From Gemmobacter megaterium (GTDB taxonomy: Bacteria; Pseudomonadota; Alphaproteobacteria; Rhodobacterales; Rhodobacteraceae): a DNA stretch of 64,000 nucleotides. The notes under the pieces were generated by a model. The model made no database searches and was not told the DNA's origin. It worked only from the letters and a program-made list of their open reading frames with translations. Every line of letters starts with the position of its first letter. Positions within the stretch are counted from its first letter, which is position 1. Positions 1 to 8,133 of this stretch are shown in pieces. The stretch lies in NCBI RefSeq assembly GCF_900156815.1, contig NZ_FTOT01000008.1, positions 33,259 to 97,258 of the forward strand, written 5' to 3'. Made by a program: the position numbers and the translations under genes.

Positions 1-1
1 C

Positions 2-1159
2 GGACAGACGACAGCGTCGATCCTGTACGCCAAGGATGTTGGCAAGTCGTCGCTTGAGCGGGTCCACGTGCAGATGAAGCTATCGGTGGTTTCCCCTGCT
101 GTAATTGAGCAGGTCGTGCCGAAGATTTCACGGTTCGCGAACACTCAGAACCGGATCTCGGAGGCCGACTTCTTCTCCAGCCATCCCTTCCATCTGCAAA
201 TGGAGCGTTACTCGCGCACTCTCACCGCACCGCCGCAAAACGGAGCGATGACGGGCGACAAGTGGTTTTACGAACGAGCCCGCGGCCAGTACCGTGATGG
301 CACTGCATATGCATCAGCAGCAGGAAAGAAAAAATATCAGCTGGAGTACCCCAAGGAGAAGCTCATCGAGAAGACGGACCTTGCGAAATACATACTAAGT
401 TTTGAACGTAAGCCTTACATCGTCTCACGGGGTGCCCAGAAGGCCTTCGTGGCGTTTGCCGACGAGACTGCGAAAGCTTGGAAGTCCGCTCCCACCCAGT
501 TCAACGAAACCTGGTATCGAAATGCCTGCGCAATGGCGCTGATTTTCCGCTGGACAGACAAACACGTGGCCAGCTCTGACTGGTACAAGGATGACCGGGG
601 ATACAAATCTCAGACGGTAGCCTATACACTTTCCTGGATCGCCGAACAGATTGACCAGCAGGGGAAGGTAAATCTGAACTGGGGGCAAGTCTGGAACACA
701 CAGTCAGTGCCGGACGAGCTCCAAGACCTGATCGTCTCTCTTGCCCCACAAATAGCGGCCGCCATACGACGGACGCCCGCGAACGTCCGGAACGTAGGAG
801 AATACTGCAAGTTTGAACTGTGTTGGCAGAATATAAAGGCAGCAGAATTCAACGTGCCAGTTCTGCCTGATCATCTGATGCTCGATGCAGATGAGGTGCA
901 CCGAGAGAAAAAGGAGGCGAAGTCGACCGCGATGATCGATCACGAGATCGACTTCGATGTGCTCCTTCACACTCTCATTCCCAAGGCCGAGATCATTCGC
1001 CGAGTTGCTGAACAACGTAAATTCCTGTCGCCGAAGGCCGACCGAGCCCTTCAGAAGCTTGGGTCAGGTAATTTCAATCTGGCCCGGCCGGACAAGAATT
1101 CGATCAAGCTTCTTGTTAAGCGAATGGCGGAGGAAGGAATGCCTGTAGAAGAGATGTAG
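2..1159 (+). CDS. AIPR family abortive-infection protein, 5'-truncated by window edge
   Basis: The frame is open from base 2, so only the C-terminal ~385 residues are in the window; the Met codon at 68 is internal. The first residues read GQTTASI, a hallmark of AIPR (abortive infection phage resistance) proteins, and KWFYERARGQY about 85 residues on is the second family signature. AIPR genes are phage-defence genes whose biochemical activity is not settled. It is followed 95 bp later by a convergent C5-methyltransferase and then a vsr gene, a grouping seen in restriction-type islands that also carry a MutL/Hsp90-like ATPase, a Z1 helicase and a PD-(D/E)XK protein. Those partners would lie left of the window. 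Family assignment is confident; the activity is inferred. Confidence 0.88.
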   Translation, partial: GQTTASILYAKDVGKSSLERVHVQMKLSVVSPAVIEQVVPKISRFANTQNRISEADFFSSHPFHLQMERYSRTLTAPPQNGAMTGDKWFYERARGQYRDGTAYASAAGKKKYQLEYPKEKLIEKTDLAKYILSFERKPYIVSRGAQKAFVAFADETAKAWKSAPTQFNETWYRNACAMALIFRWTDKHVASSDWYKDDRGYKSQTVAYTLSWIAEQIDQQGKVNLNWGQVWNTQSVPDELQDLIVSLAPQIAAAIRRTPANVRNVGEYCKFELCWQNIKAAEFNVPVLPDHLMLDADEVHREKKEAKSTAMIDHEIDFDVLLHTLIPKAEIIRRVAEQRKFLSPKADRALQKLGSGNFNLARPDKNSIKLLVKRMAEEGMPVEEM

Positions 1160-1254
1160 TGAAACCGGTGCCGCGTTTTTATTACATTACCGGCCCAAGG
1201 TCTTCTGCGATGGACCGGCCTCGCTATTGGCCACCAAACTACATCAGCGAGAGC

Positions 1255-2850
1255 TCAAGGTACCTGCGACGGGGCATGGCGGCGCTCGGCTTTACGTTCT
1301 CTTCCGATCGACTGCCCGACCGCCAGCACGCGATGCAGCAGCTGTGCAATCTGCATTGCTAGAAACGGCGGCACGGCGTTTCCGACCTGGACATATTGTT
1401 GTGTACGATTTCCCAGAAACAGATAATCATCTGGGAAGGTCTGCAGCCTCGCTGCCTCGCGGACAGTCAGGCTGCGGCACTGCATCGGATCGGGATGGAT
1501 GAAGTAGTGGCCATCCTTGGAGATATGGCTCGTGACCGTGGTCGAAGCTTGGTCGGCCAGCTGGACCCGAAAACGGTCATTGAAGACGCCGCTGTGCCAG
1601 TTGCGGTGTTCTGGACTGAGTGCCAAGGGAAAATCGGCAGCCTTCGGGCTGTAGCCACGGACGGTGCCGAAAACGGCTGCGAACAGGTAGCGGCCGAGAT
1701 CTGAAGCCATGTGCCCACGCGTCTCGTGCTGGGCAATCGCGCGCATGTTCGGCCGCTCGAGCCAACGCAGCAGTTCATCGTTCGAAGTGCCATAGCCGTC
1801 CTGCAACCATGACGCGACCCGAAGGCTCGGTGATTCGTCACTCAGTCCCCTTGAAACGCCAAGGAACGCTTCACGGAGCGCGCTGTCGTCCTTCCCCTTG
1901 CAGATGCCAGCGAGCAACTTCGCGGCGTCGGTGACCTCCCTTCGCCATGCAGCCACGTCATCGAGGCCGCGGCTGATGCCGCTGCGCAGGGCGGGCAACG
2001 TTCCAATTGCATCGCCGACTGTCCGCGCCATACCCAACACGGCGACCTCGGCATCAGCGGCCTTGCGCGCGAGGTCGGACCGGATCCCGACAATGATCAC
2101 CCGATGGCGCCGCTGCGGAACTCCGAATGCCTCGGCGCGCACGATGAAGTCCGCAGGCTGTGTCGCCTCTTGCAGGCTGGCCTTGCCATTCTGGATCCGG
2201 ACGGCGCGCAGTTCGTATTGATGGCCGTGGCCAGTGCCGAGTGAGGACAGGTCCTCCATGAGCATCTCGAAGACAAGGCGGCTCTCGACCGTCGAGGACA
2301 GCATACCCTTGACGTTCTCCATCACGAAGGCGGCTGGGCGAAGCCTGTCGAGCACCCGGATGTACTCGCGAAACAGGTAATGCCGCGCATCCTCCTCGGG
2401 GACATAGCCGACCTTGCCCTTGGAGCGGGCGCGCCCCACCAGGGAATAGGCCTGACAGGGCGGGCCGCCGATCAGGATTGTGTCGTCGTATTTGTCCTTC
2501 AGCTCTACAATCGCACCATCGATGGCGCTTGCCGCATGCTCAGTGCCAAGCTCGAGCGCGCGGGCTTCGTCGATGGCATGCCGCCACGCCTCAGTGTCGA
2601 CGGCTGACCAGTCCGGTTCGGAGGTAAGTCCTGCGTGGAAATCGATGAACTGCTTGGGCAATGCATCATGACGCGCACGATAGTCGCGCAGGAACGCCCG
2701 TAGCGTAAGGGTCCGATGAGCGGATGCTTCCTTTTCGACCGAAATGCCGATCCGGAACGGCGCATGGCCGTCCTCCACGAGGGAAGCGAAGCCCTCGCCA
2801 AGTCCGCCGGGACCGGCAAACAGATCGACAATTCCGAAAGTTGAAGGCAA
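1255..2850 (-). CDS. DNA (cytosine-5-)-methyltransferase
   Basis: A 531-residue C5-methyltransferase. Motif I is VDLFAGPGG (residues 8-16), the catalytic PCQ loop is GGPPCQAYS with Cys132, motif VI is ENVKG, motif VIII is QRRHRV, and the C-terminal GNAVPP motif is present. The insert between motifs I and IV is long, so the protein exceeds the usual ~350-450 residues. I start it at the TTG at 2850, preceded by AGGAG five bases upstream, which puts motif I at the N-terminus as is normal. A GTG at 2982 would add 44 residues overlapping the vsr start. It is divergent from vsr (67 bp gap) and convergent with the AIPR gene, so it is probably the modification part of the local defence cluster. The target sequence cannot be read from the protein. 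Confidence 0.93.
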   Translation of the reverse strand: MPSTFGIVDLFAGPGGLGEGFASLVEDGHAPFRIGISVEKEASAHRTLTLRAFLRDYRARHDALPKQFIDFHAGLTSEPDWSAVDTEAWRHAIDEARALELGTEHAASAIDGAIVELKDKYDDTILIGGPPCQAYSLVGRARSKGKVGYVPEEDARHYLFREYIRVLDRLRPAAFVMENVKGMLSSTVESRLVFEMLMEDLSSLGTGHGHQYELRAVRIQNGKASLQEATQPADFIVRAEAFGVPQRRHRVIIVGIRSDLARKAADAEVAVLGMARTVGDAIGTLPALRSGISRGLDDVAAWRREVTDAAKLLAGICKGKDDSALREAFLGVSRGLSDESPSLRVASWLQDGYGTSNDELLRWLERPNMRAIAQHETRGHMASDLGRYLFAAVFGTVRGYSPKAADFPLALSPEHRNWHSGVFNDRFRVQLADQASTTVTSHISKDGHYFIHPDPMQCRSLTVREAARLQTFPDDYLFLGNRTQQYVQVGNAVPPFLAMQIAQLLHRVLAVGQSIGRERKAERRHAPSQVP

Positions 2851-2917
2851 ATCAGGCTCCTGACGAGTTTCATTCAGCCGGTGTATACCAGGTTCAGGGA
2901 CGAAGACCAGGACGGAT

Positions 2918-3415
2918 ATGACCGATATCGTGGACCAGCAAACCCGTTCCCGGATGATGTCGGGAATACGGGGAAAGAACACGAAGCCCGAGCTGGCTCT
3001 CAGGCGGGCATTGCACGCGCGCGGCTTTCGCTTCCGGCTTCATTCCGGAAAGGTTCACGGGCGGCCGGACCTCGTTCTTCCGAAGCATCGCGCCGTGGTC
3101 TTCGTACACGGCTGCTTCTGGCATCGCCACGAGGGCTGTCGCTACACGACCAGCCCATCGACCCGGCCGGAGTTCTGGCAGACAAAGTTCGAGGCAAACA
3201 TCGCTCGGGACAGCGCCGTGCGTACGACACTTCTGGAAGACGGATGGCGCGTAGCGACGATTTGGGAGTGCGCCCTGCGGAAGCCTACACAGATAAGCGC
3301 CACAACCGATCTTCTCGCAGCCTGGCTGCCCATGGCGCCTGTCACCATTGAGATCGGTGAGAGCGACATACTGCATGGCGGGATCATCGCCACCGGTGGG
3401 GATCGCGGCGGCTGA
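2918..3415 (+). CDS. vsr: Very short patch repair (Vsr) mismatch endonuclease
   Basis: A 165-residue Vsr endonuclease that nicks 5' of the T in T:G mismatches produced by deamination of 5-methylcytosine. The residues known from E. coli Vsr fall at the same positions here: Glu25, Asp51 (GRPDLVLP), His64 and His69 (VHGCFWHRH), with the zinc-site Cys residues following. The N-terminal RSRMMSGIRGKNT block is typical of the family. It is paired head-to-head with the C5-methyltransferase, whose mutagenic side effect it would correct. The ATG at 2918 fits the family length. Confidence 0.96.
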   Translation: MTDIVDQQTRSRMMSGIRGKNTKPELALRRALHARGFRFRLHSGKVHGRPDLVLPKHRAVVFVHGCFWHRHEGCRYTTSPSTRPEFWQTKFEANIARDSAVRTTLLEDGWRVATIWECALRKPTQISATTDLLAAWLPMAPVTIEIGESDILHGGIIATGGDRGG

Positions 3416-3709
3416 ACGGTCAACTCGCGCTGCGCCGACCTAGATAATGTTCGATTTCAGTTCCTTTTCGAAGCGCGACCCTGAAATCGAAGTGTTCAGA
3501 AGGCAGGAGATTAACTGACGCTATTTCAATGGCTTCTGATAAATTCACCAAAGCGGCGCAGTCATCAGCTCCGGAGAATATCGGCCCTTAGAGACCGCTT
3601 TCGTCCCTCGCGGCACACGGACCGGTTAACAGCCTCTCCCGCATAACCCTCGAAAACAACGAGAAAATCCGGCCGCAGCCGGATCGGGAGAACGCTTTCG
3701 CGAGGGCAA
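3416..3709. other. Intergenic stretch, possible left boundary of phage DNA
   Basis: I see no convincing gene in these 294 bases. A 64-residue leftward frame (3565-3759) has no ribosome site and overlaps the next gene. The stretch holds a perfect hairpin (3667-3684). It separates the defence cluster from small phage-type genes, so a prophage or island junction could lie here, but no tRNA gene or direct repeat that would mark an att site was found. Confidence 0.4.
3667..3684 (-). terminator. Hairpin followed by T-rich run on the minus strand
   Basis: A perfect 7-bp stem (ATCCGGC/GCCGGAT) with a 4-base loop. Read leftward it is followed by TTTTCTCGTTGTTTTC, which fits a factor-independent terminator for leftward transcription. 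No leftward gene clearly ends here, so the role is uncertain. Confidence 0.35.
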
Positions 3710-4003
3710 GTGGCGGACAGTGAGTCCGCCAATGACGCAATCAACAATAATAAAATCAATTACTTAGACCGAAATAGCGTATCAGAATGTGTATCAAATT
3801 GCGAATCAAATATTGGCCGCCAAATACCCTGTCGATTCTGCGGCAAAGCCCGGCGAATACTATATGACGATCTGACCTTTCCAGTACCAGGCCTCCGGCT
3901 GGCACCCTGCGAATGCATGGGCCTGAATGACGCACAGACCGAGCAGGTGATCGCCGCGTTGCGTGATCGTCCGAGGCATCCTGCTACGGGGATAGGCGAA
4001 TGA
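3710..4003 (+). CDS. Small Cys-rich phage-type protein, unknown function
   Basis: 97 residues starting at GTG, the only usable in-frame start before the conserved-looking part. A weak GAGGG lies four bases upstream. The N-terminal half is Asn/Ser rich. The second half has CRFCGKARR and, about 20 residues on, APCECM, a possible four-Cys zinc knuckle. It is first in a run of tiny rightward genes joined by ATGA overlaps, which is phage-like. I do not recognise the family. A perfect inverted repeat (3712-3730) covers the first codons. Confidence 0.55.
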   Translation: MADSESANDAINNNKINYLDRNSVSECVSNCESNIGRQIPCRFCGKARRILYDDLTFPVPGLRLAPCECMGLNDAQTEQVIAALRDRPRHPATGIGE

Positions 4004-4260
4004 TGCATCAGGCCGAGGCTATCCTGAACGCGCATCTGCGCGATCCAAGCAGCACGGTTGCCAGCGTGGGTGTCTGCTACGCGCTGTGCATCGGAGCCCG
4101 CCCACAGTTCAGCCCGGCAGAATGGCTCCGCATCCACGACGCCATTCGTGCGCGGTTCAATCCGAAAGACCACGCGGCATGGCTCAAGTTGCGCAACAGG
4201 ATCAACGGAGCCGGATGGCGACTCGTGGGGGCGGTGATCCAGGGGGACGAAAATGGCTGA
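4000..4260 (+). CDS. Small phage-type protein, unknown function
   Basis: 86 residues. Its ATG overlaps the stop of the previous gene in an ATGA junction, implying translational coupling. The sequence is mostly helical (AEWLRIHDAIRARFN, HAAWLKLRNRIN) with no recognisable motif. It is followed after 39 bases by the DUF551-like gene. Function unknown. Confidence 0.6.
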   Translation: MMHQAEAILNAHLRDPSSTVASVGVCYALCIGARPQFSPAEWLRIHDAIRARFNPKDHAAWLKLRNRINGAGWRLVGAVIQGDENG

Positions 4261-4299
4261 CCCCCTGAAAACCTGTGCCGACAAATATGGAGACGAAGA

Positions 4300-4788
4300 A
4301 TGACCCACCCCGTCAACCCCACCCCCGAGGACATCGCGGCGCTGCTGGAAGAACTGCGCACAATCGGGTGCCATGCGAACGGCGACGCGCGATGCACCTG
4401 TGGGATCGGACAGAATGCCGCTGATCTGATCCAATATTTGATGACCGAACGCGACGAGGCCCTTCGTCGCGCTGAACGATCAGAGCGCAACGAGGGGTGC
4501 AGAGAGGTGGCGGATATGCCGGGATGGCGCGCCATCGAGAGCGCGCCAGGGGTGAATGACGGGGAGTTCCTGATTGTCGGAATGAATGACAACGGCCCCG
4601 GCCACCCGAAAATATGGGATTACGCTGTGGTCTGGCGAGAAGCCGGCGGGTTCGGGATGGGTGTTGATGAAGATGGGGGGAGCGTGCCCCCATTCATTGA
4701 GGAAATCACCCACTGGATGGCGTTGCCGACGCCCCCATCAGGCTATAACGCCATCCTCGCAACGCAGGATCCGAAGGTAGAGGAGTGA
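4300..4788 (+). CDS. DUF551-like phage protein
   Basis: 162 residues with a GGAGA ribosome site nine bases before the ATG. The C-terminal half has the DUF551 pattern: a Trp-start block (WRAIESAPG), a strand block (GEFLIVG) and the closing ITHWMALPTPP, close to the family's THWMPLPEPP. DUF551 proteins are common in phage early or accessory operons and have no known activity. The N-terminal ~70 residues carry CRC-type cysteines (DARCTCGIG) and a helix with repeated Glu/Arg. Confidence 0.68.
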   Translation: MTHPVNPTPEDIAALLEELRTIGCHANGDARCTCGIGQNAADLIQYLMTERDEALRRAERSERNEGCREVADMPGWRAIESAPGVNDGEFLIVGMNDNGPGHPKIWDYAVVWREAGGFGMGVDEDGGSVPPFIEEITHWMALPTPPSGYNAILATQDPKVEE

Positions 4789-4922
4789 CTGGCAACATCG
4801 AAAAGGCGGCCTGGATCATATTCTACGGAATTGCCCTGCACGGATGCTTCTCAAACGTGCAAACCGTCAGGATCAAGGCCGCGCCCTCGCTTGTGCCGAT
4901 CAAGGTGAGAGTCGTGCCATGA
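4785..4922 (+). CDS. 45-residue hydrophobic peptide
   Basis: A small frame starting GTG that overlaps the stop of the DUF551-like gene by 4 bases (GTGA) and ends overlapping the next start by 4 bases (ATGA). The peptide has a hydrophobic segment (AAWIIFYGIALHGCF, residues 8-22) and could be a single-pass membrane peptide. The coupling junctions on both sides are the main support. Function unknown. Confidence 0.5.
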   Translation: MTGNIEKAAWIIFYGIALHGCFSNVQTVRIKAAPSLVPIKVRVVP

Positions 4923-5257
4923 GCAGGCTAGTGAAACCCGGTCCGATGCTGGATCGTTGCTATTGGGCAATGGGGGAGGATGGGTTCTCCATCCTCATTC
5001 CCGGCTGCTGGAACCGGGTGCATGATCCCGACGCCGCCTGTACCTGCGGGGAATGGGACGAGGATACAGCACGTGAAACGATCCGCGGGCTGGAACGCCA
5101 TGTCTATGCTGTTCGCCACGAGAACGAAAAGCTGCGCGCCATCCTGCGCAGGGCTGGCATCCCCGATCCGACGCGGCAGTACGATTGGAAGGCGGAGAAC
5201 GCCCGGCAGCGCAGGAGGAGGATGCATCTCTCCATCAACGGTGAGGATTGCGGATAG
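4919..5257 (+). CDS. Phage-type protein with Cys and coiled-coil segments
   Basis: 112 residues. The frame is open from 4844, but the ATG at 4919, overlapping the previous stop (ATGA), is the better start. It contains the pair ACTCG within DPDAACTCGEWDE, echoing CTCG in the DUF551-like neighbour, then a charged helix (RHENEKLRAILRRAGIPDP) that looks like a short coiled coil, and a basic RQRRRR tail region. Unknown function; probably one operon with its neighbours. Confidence 0.6.
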   Translation: MSRLVKPGPMLDRCYWAMGEDGFSILIPGCWNRVHDPDAACTCGEWDEDTARETIRGLERHVYAVRHENEKLRAILRRAGIPDPTRQYDWKAENARQRRRRMHLSINGEDCG

Positions 5258-5411
5258 GCGGGTAGGGAGGCGTTGTGGCCTTCACTGCCCTATTGACTAC
5301 GCTCCGCATGGTGATGATGATTATATGCGAGATATGGACGATGGACGTAGGATCAAAAGGTGGGGGGACGACTTCGAATTCGCGACGTCATGTACCGACT
5401 GTCCGGATTAA
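5241..5411 (+). CDS. 56-residue Cys-rich acidic phage-type peptide
   Basis: Starts at a GTG that overlaps the end of the preceding gene by 17 bases. The peptide has paired cysteines at both ends (CGLHCP near residue 13, CTDCPD at the C-terminus) around an acidic middle (HGDDDYMRDMDDG), suggesting a small metal-binding fold. It would be the last gene of the 3.7-5.4 kb operon. No family recognised. Confidence 0.45.
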   Translation: MRIADRRVGRRCGLHCPIDYAPHGDDDYMRDMDDGRRIKRWGDDFEFATSCTDCPD

Positions 5412-5472
5412 ATTCAGTATAAATTCACGTACCCTAAAAGGTTGGCATCGACAGAGATCGTAGGAGGAATAC

Positions 5473-5757
5473 TTGAAAATATTGTCTATAGGCGCGATTT
5501 ACCTCATCTCCGTCACCTCCATTTCTGCGGCTAGTTGGCAATTGAAGCAATGTAGTGACTTCGCTCCTGAGATTATTGGTGTTGGTGAGAAGCTTGACGC
5601 TATCATTGATCAAGCCATCGATCTCACTTTGTCACAAGGCGTTGACATCAAGTATGTCAACGATATCTCAATGTCGGCTATGATCATTGATGACGAACTT
5701 ACAAAAATTGTAAATTCAATACACCAGTTGTGTGCTGCTGTCGCAGAAGCCGAATAG
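5473..5757 (+). CDS. Small secreted protein, unknown
   Basis: 94 residues starting at TTG with a full AGGAGG seven bases upstream. Residues 1-19 form a signal peptide (hydrophobic core ILSIGAIYLISVTSISA, cut after SAA). The mature part is acidic and helical with two cysteines. Base composition is clearly more AT-rich than the phage structural genes, suggesting separate acquisition. It may be a periplasmic effector or immunity-type peptide; nothing specific supports either. Confidence 0.6.
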   Translation: MKILSIGAIYLISVTSISAASWQLKQCSDFAPEIIGVGEKLDAIIDQAIDLTLSQGVDIKYVNDISMSAMIIDDELTKIVNSIHQLCAAVAEAE

Positions 5758-6125
5758 TTTTCAATTCGATCTGAAGTTATTGTGGCATGGGAGAGAGGTT
5801 TCGAGGGTAATAGACTATCTGACGGCATTGTAGCGCCGGCCGAGAACTGGAAGCACTATGTAGGCGAGCGCGCTAAACGGCTGCCGGAATCCAGCAAACT
5901 GAAGAGCCAAAACCCCATCCGGTACCTTAACTGCTGAGCTGCTCTATGGGCGAGGATTACGAGGGGCAGGACATATTCTCGGCCACGCCTTCTGCTGCAA
6001 GAGCAGAAGGATTGCTCTCAGAGGGGGGGCTGCCGCCTGATTTGGAGTGCATAACTTGAACATATGACCGCTTGGAAGTACGTTAATAGCCAGAGGCCCG
6101 ATACCTTAAGCAGAGCGGAGCAAAA
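5758..6125. other. Gene-free stretch
   Basis: 368 bases without a supported gene. A segment around 5920-5950 looks vaguely like a tRNA D-arm on the minus strand but does not fold as a tRNA. The last part must contain the promoter of the HNH-type gene. Probably eroded DNA at a cargo junction. Confidence 0.4.
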
Positions 6126-6971
6126 TTGGCTGACATCGTTCTCGGGCACGCTACATCGTGCATTTATTGTGATAATGTTGAGGATGCGCGCACCAAGGAG
6201 CACCTCATTGCCGCCAGCCTAGGCGGTCGTTTTGTAGTTGAGGCAGCGTCGTGCTCGGCTTGTTGCCGATGCACTTCCTTACTAGAGCTCGGTGTGAGCC
6301 GTCGCATCTTTCACTTGGCTCGAGCATTTTACAAAATGCCCACTCGGCGCCCCAAGGAGTATCCGAAAACGGTCGCCGTGAATGTCCTCTTCGGTAAATA
6401 TGGCCCAAAGAGGGAGGTACTGGTACCCCTATCGGACGCGCCAATTGTCATTGTCGCTCCGATTTACAGGACGGACAACAAGAAAGATGCTGAGGGGAGA
6501 ATCTGGTCTCTCGGCCAGCTTGAAGTGACGCAGATCGACAGAGAGAGATTTCATGGAAGGGTAGACGCGATCCTGAGGCGGTACAAGGCGCACAGCGTCA
6601 CCATGGAATCTCTTCCATTTAAAGTCAATGGGGACTTCGAGCGAACCATATGGAAAACTGCCTATGGATTCTTCTGGTTAACAGATCGAGATAGCCTAGA
6701 GGCGTCTGCGGCAAAGGCGTTCATTTTCGGGACGACTGAATTGTACCAAGTGAGGGGCAATGAAATTTACTATCAGGATATGTTTTCTAGGAAGAGGCAA
6801 AAGCTATTGGGACATCGGGCTGCCGCGGCAGTTTACACCATGGAGGAGGAGAACCATTCGCACCTGTACTGTGAGATGAACTTCTTCGAGAAGCTGGGCC
6901 TCCCGCTTTACTATTGTCGCATCCTCAATGCGTCCGGCCAGCCATTTGAGCGTGTAAACTTCATCGACTAG
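6126..6971 (+). CDS. HNH-type endonuclease domain protein
   Basis: 281 residues, starting TTG. Residues 12-55 resemble the HNH fold used in phage and defence nucleases: CIYC, then TKEHLIAASLGGR (the EH...LGG core), then CSACCR in place of the usual C-x-x-C-N. Loss of that final Asn may weaken catalysis. The remaining ~220 residues are mixed alpha/beta with no recognised motif and may determine target or regulation. It sits in the AT-richer accessory stretch, convergent with the SRAP unit. A solitary defence or homing nuclease is plausible. Confidence 0.62.
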   Translation: MADIVLGHATSCIYCDNVEDARTKEHLIAASLGGRFVVEAASCSACCRCTSLLELGVSRRIFHLARAFYKMPTRRPKEYPKTVAVNVLFGKYGPKREVLVPLSDAPIVIVAPIYRTDNKKDAEGRIWSLGQLEVTQIDRERFHGRVDAILRRYKAHSVTMESLPFKVNGDFERTIWKTAYGFFWLTDRDSLEASAAKAFIFGTTELYQVRGNEIYYQDMFSRKRQKLLGHRAAAAVYTMEEENHSHLYCEMNFFEKLGLPLYYCRILNASGQPFERVNFID

Positions 6972-7197
6972 CCAGCAAGATTAGCTGATAGTTGTTCCCA
7001 ACGGCATCGCATACGTTCTTATCATCTTGTCGTCCCGACCCAGCGCAAGTTTTGCCTAAGACCTGGTCCGCTTCCTTCGCATCCGAGTTACTTTTGACCG
7101 TCACCTCAGGGCTCCGAAGGGCGATTCCGTGGAAATTGCGTGAATGACTGACTAGAGGATGCTGCGGCGCCACAACTGCAGGGTGGATGAACTTCAT
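6961..7197 (-). CDS. Small unknown protein downstream of SRAP gene
   Basis: 78 residues, starting 14 bases after the SRAP stop on the same strand and ending 11 bases inside the convergent HNH-type gene. No Shine-Dalgarno is evident. The C-terminal part (two Cys, GNNYQLILLAS) reads like a genuine protein end, so this could be a small operon partner or the remnant of a longer gene. Low certainty. Confidence 0.35.
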   Translation of the reverse strand: MKFIHPAVVAPQHPLVSHSRNFHGIALRSPEVTVKSNSDAKEADQVLGKTCAGSGRQDDKNVCDAVGNNYQLILLASR

Positions 7198-7211
7198 TTC
7201 TAGGCCGAACT

Positions 7212-7832
7212 CTACCCATGAAGATCAGGTTCCAGCAGCCCCTCCCCCTCGTCCCCGATCCCGAACCGTCGCACTGGATGATGCCGCACCCGCGCCTCAG
7301 CGCCAAGCGACAGATCGTCCGCCCCACCCAGCCAAGCCTCTCGCTCGTTGGTATCAAGGATCACAGGCATCCTGTCGTGGATCGGTTCAACACTGTCATT
7401 CGCGGCACGGGTCATGATGGTGCAGGTCAGCAAGTCGCGCCACTGGCTGATCAGGCCGGCGAACCACAGGGTGGCCTCGTTGCCATCTGACTGGAACAAA
7501 TGCGGCTGCTTGGGCGTCTTGTCGCCCGTCCATTCATAATACCCGCCTGCCGGGATCAGGCACCGACCATTCCGCCATGGGCCGCGAAAACTCGGCTTGT
7601 TGGCGGCCTCCTCGATCCGGGCGTTGATCGTGGCCGCCTTCCAGTCCTTCATCTCGCCGCGGTGCCATGCCGGGATCAGCCCCCAGCGCGCCCAGACCAG
7701 TTCCCCGTTGAGCAGCACATAGACGTCCTGCGTCGGCTTGACGTTGAACCGGCGCGGGATCGGGTTGATCTTGATCTGCGACATGTCGAATTCTGTGTTG
7801 CGCAGGTTCGGGTCCACATAGCGCCCGCACAT
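7212..7832 (-). CDS. SRAP domain protein (HMCES/YedK family)
   Basis: 206 residues. The start is set by the catalytic Cys2: the ATG at 7832 gives MCGRYVDP and has GGGAGG seven bases upstream; the frame runs further but the enzyme needs Cys at position 2. Further SRAP signatures are the Asn-containing NARIEEA, the Glu in PAGGYYEW and the His in IHDRMPVIL. SRAP proteins form a stable thiazolidine crosslink with abasic sites in single-stranded DNA, shielding forks. Here it lies among phage cargo; phage and mobile-element copies are common. Confidence 0.93.
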   Translation of the reverse strand: MCGRYVDPNLRNTEFDMSQIKINPIPRRFNVKPTQDVYVLLNGELVWARWGLIPAWHRGEMKDWKAATINARIEEAANKPSFRGPWRNGRCLIPAGGYYEWTGDKTPKQPHLFQSDGNEATLWFAGLISQWRDLLTCTIMTRAANDSVEPIHDRMPVILDTNEREAWLGGADDLSLGAEARVRHHPVRRFGIGDEGEGLLEPDLHG

Positions 7833-7914
7833 GATCTGCCCTCCCGATTCCTCATGCACCCTAGCACAGCGGATGTGATTTCCAGAATCGCAGGACGTTC
7901 CGCATACGTTCTTT

Positions 7915-8133
7915 ATGGTACTGGAGCGTGGAAGCTGGAAGGTTAGGGTTGCTTGTCGCGGTTGCGGCAAGCGTGTGGTGTTGTGGCTGGACGATATCCC
8001 GCTGTGGCTTCATGGTATGGGGTCGATCACCGAAGAGGGGCTTGCCCGGATGCGATGCCAAAACTGCGGCCAGACCCACCCTCGCACTGAGGTCTACTGG
8101 GCACAGGGGGCCTTCAAGGCACCAAAGCGATGA
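7915..8133 (+). CDS. Small zinc-ribbon protein
   Basis: 72 residues. Two CxxC pairs (CRGCGKR near residue 14 and CQNCGQ near residue 48) flank a hydrophobic WLDDIPLWLHGMG helix, the layout of a zinc ribbon. No ribosome site is obvious before the ATG. It is divergent from the SRAP gene (82 bp) and coupled to the next frame by an ATGA overlap. DNA or RNA binding is likely; the target is unknown. Confidence 0.55.
   Translation: MVLERGSWKVRVACRGCGKRVVLWLDDIPLWLHGMGSITEEGLARMRCQNCGQTHPRTEVYWAQGAFKAPKR

Noticed and set aside
415..1015. Several antisense frames inside the AIPR gene
   Set aside because: Overlap a clearly conserved coding sequence and lack start signals.
3605..3706. 8-bp inverted repeat CCCTCGCG/CGCGAGGG spaced by 86 bases, considered as an att or recombination site
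   Set aside because: Short, GC-rich and widely spaced, with no matching copy elsewhere and no integrase nearby.
5900..5960. tRNA-like segment on the minus strand
   Set aside because: A D-arm-like string is present but no acceptor stem, T-loop or anticodon arm can be paired.
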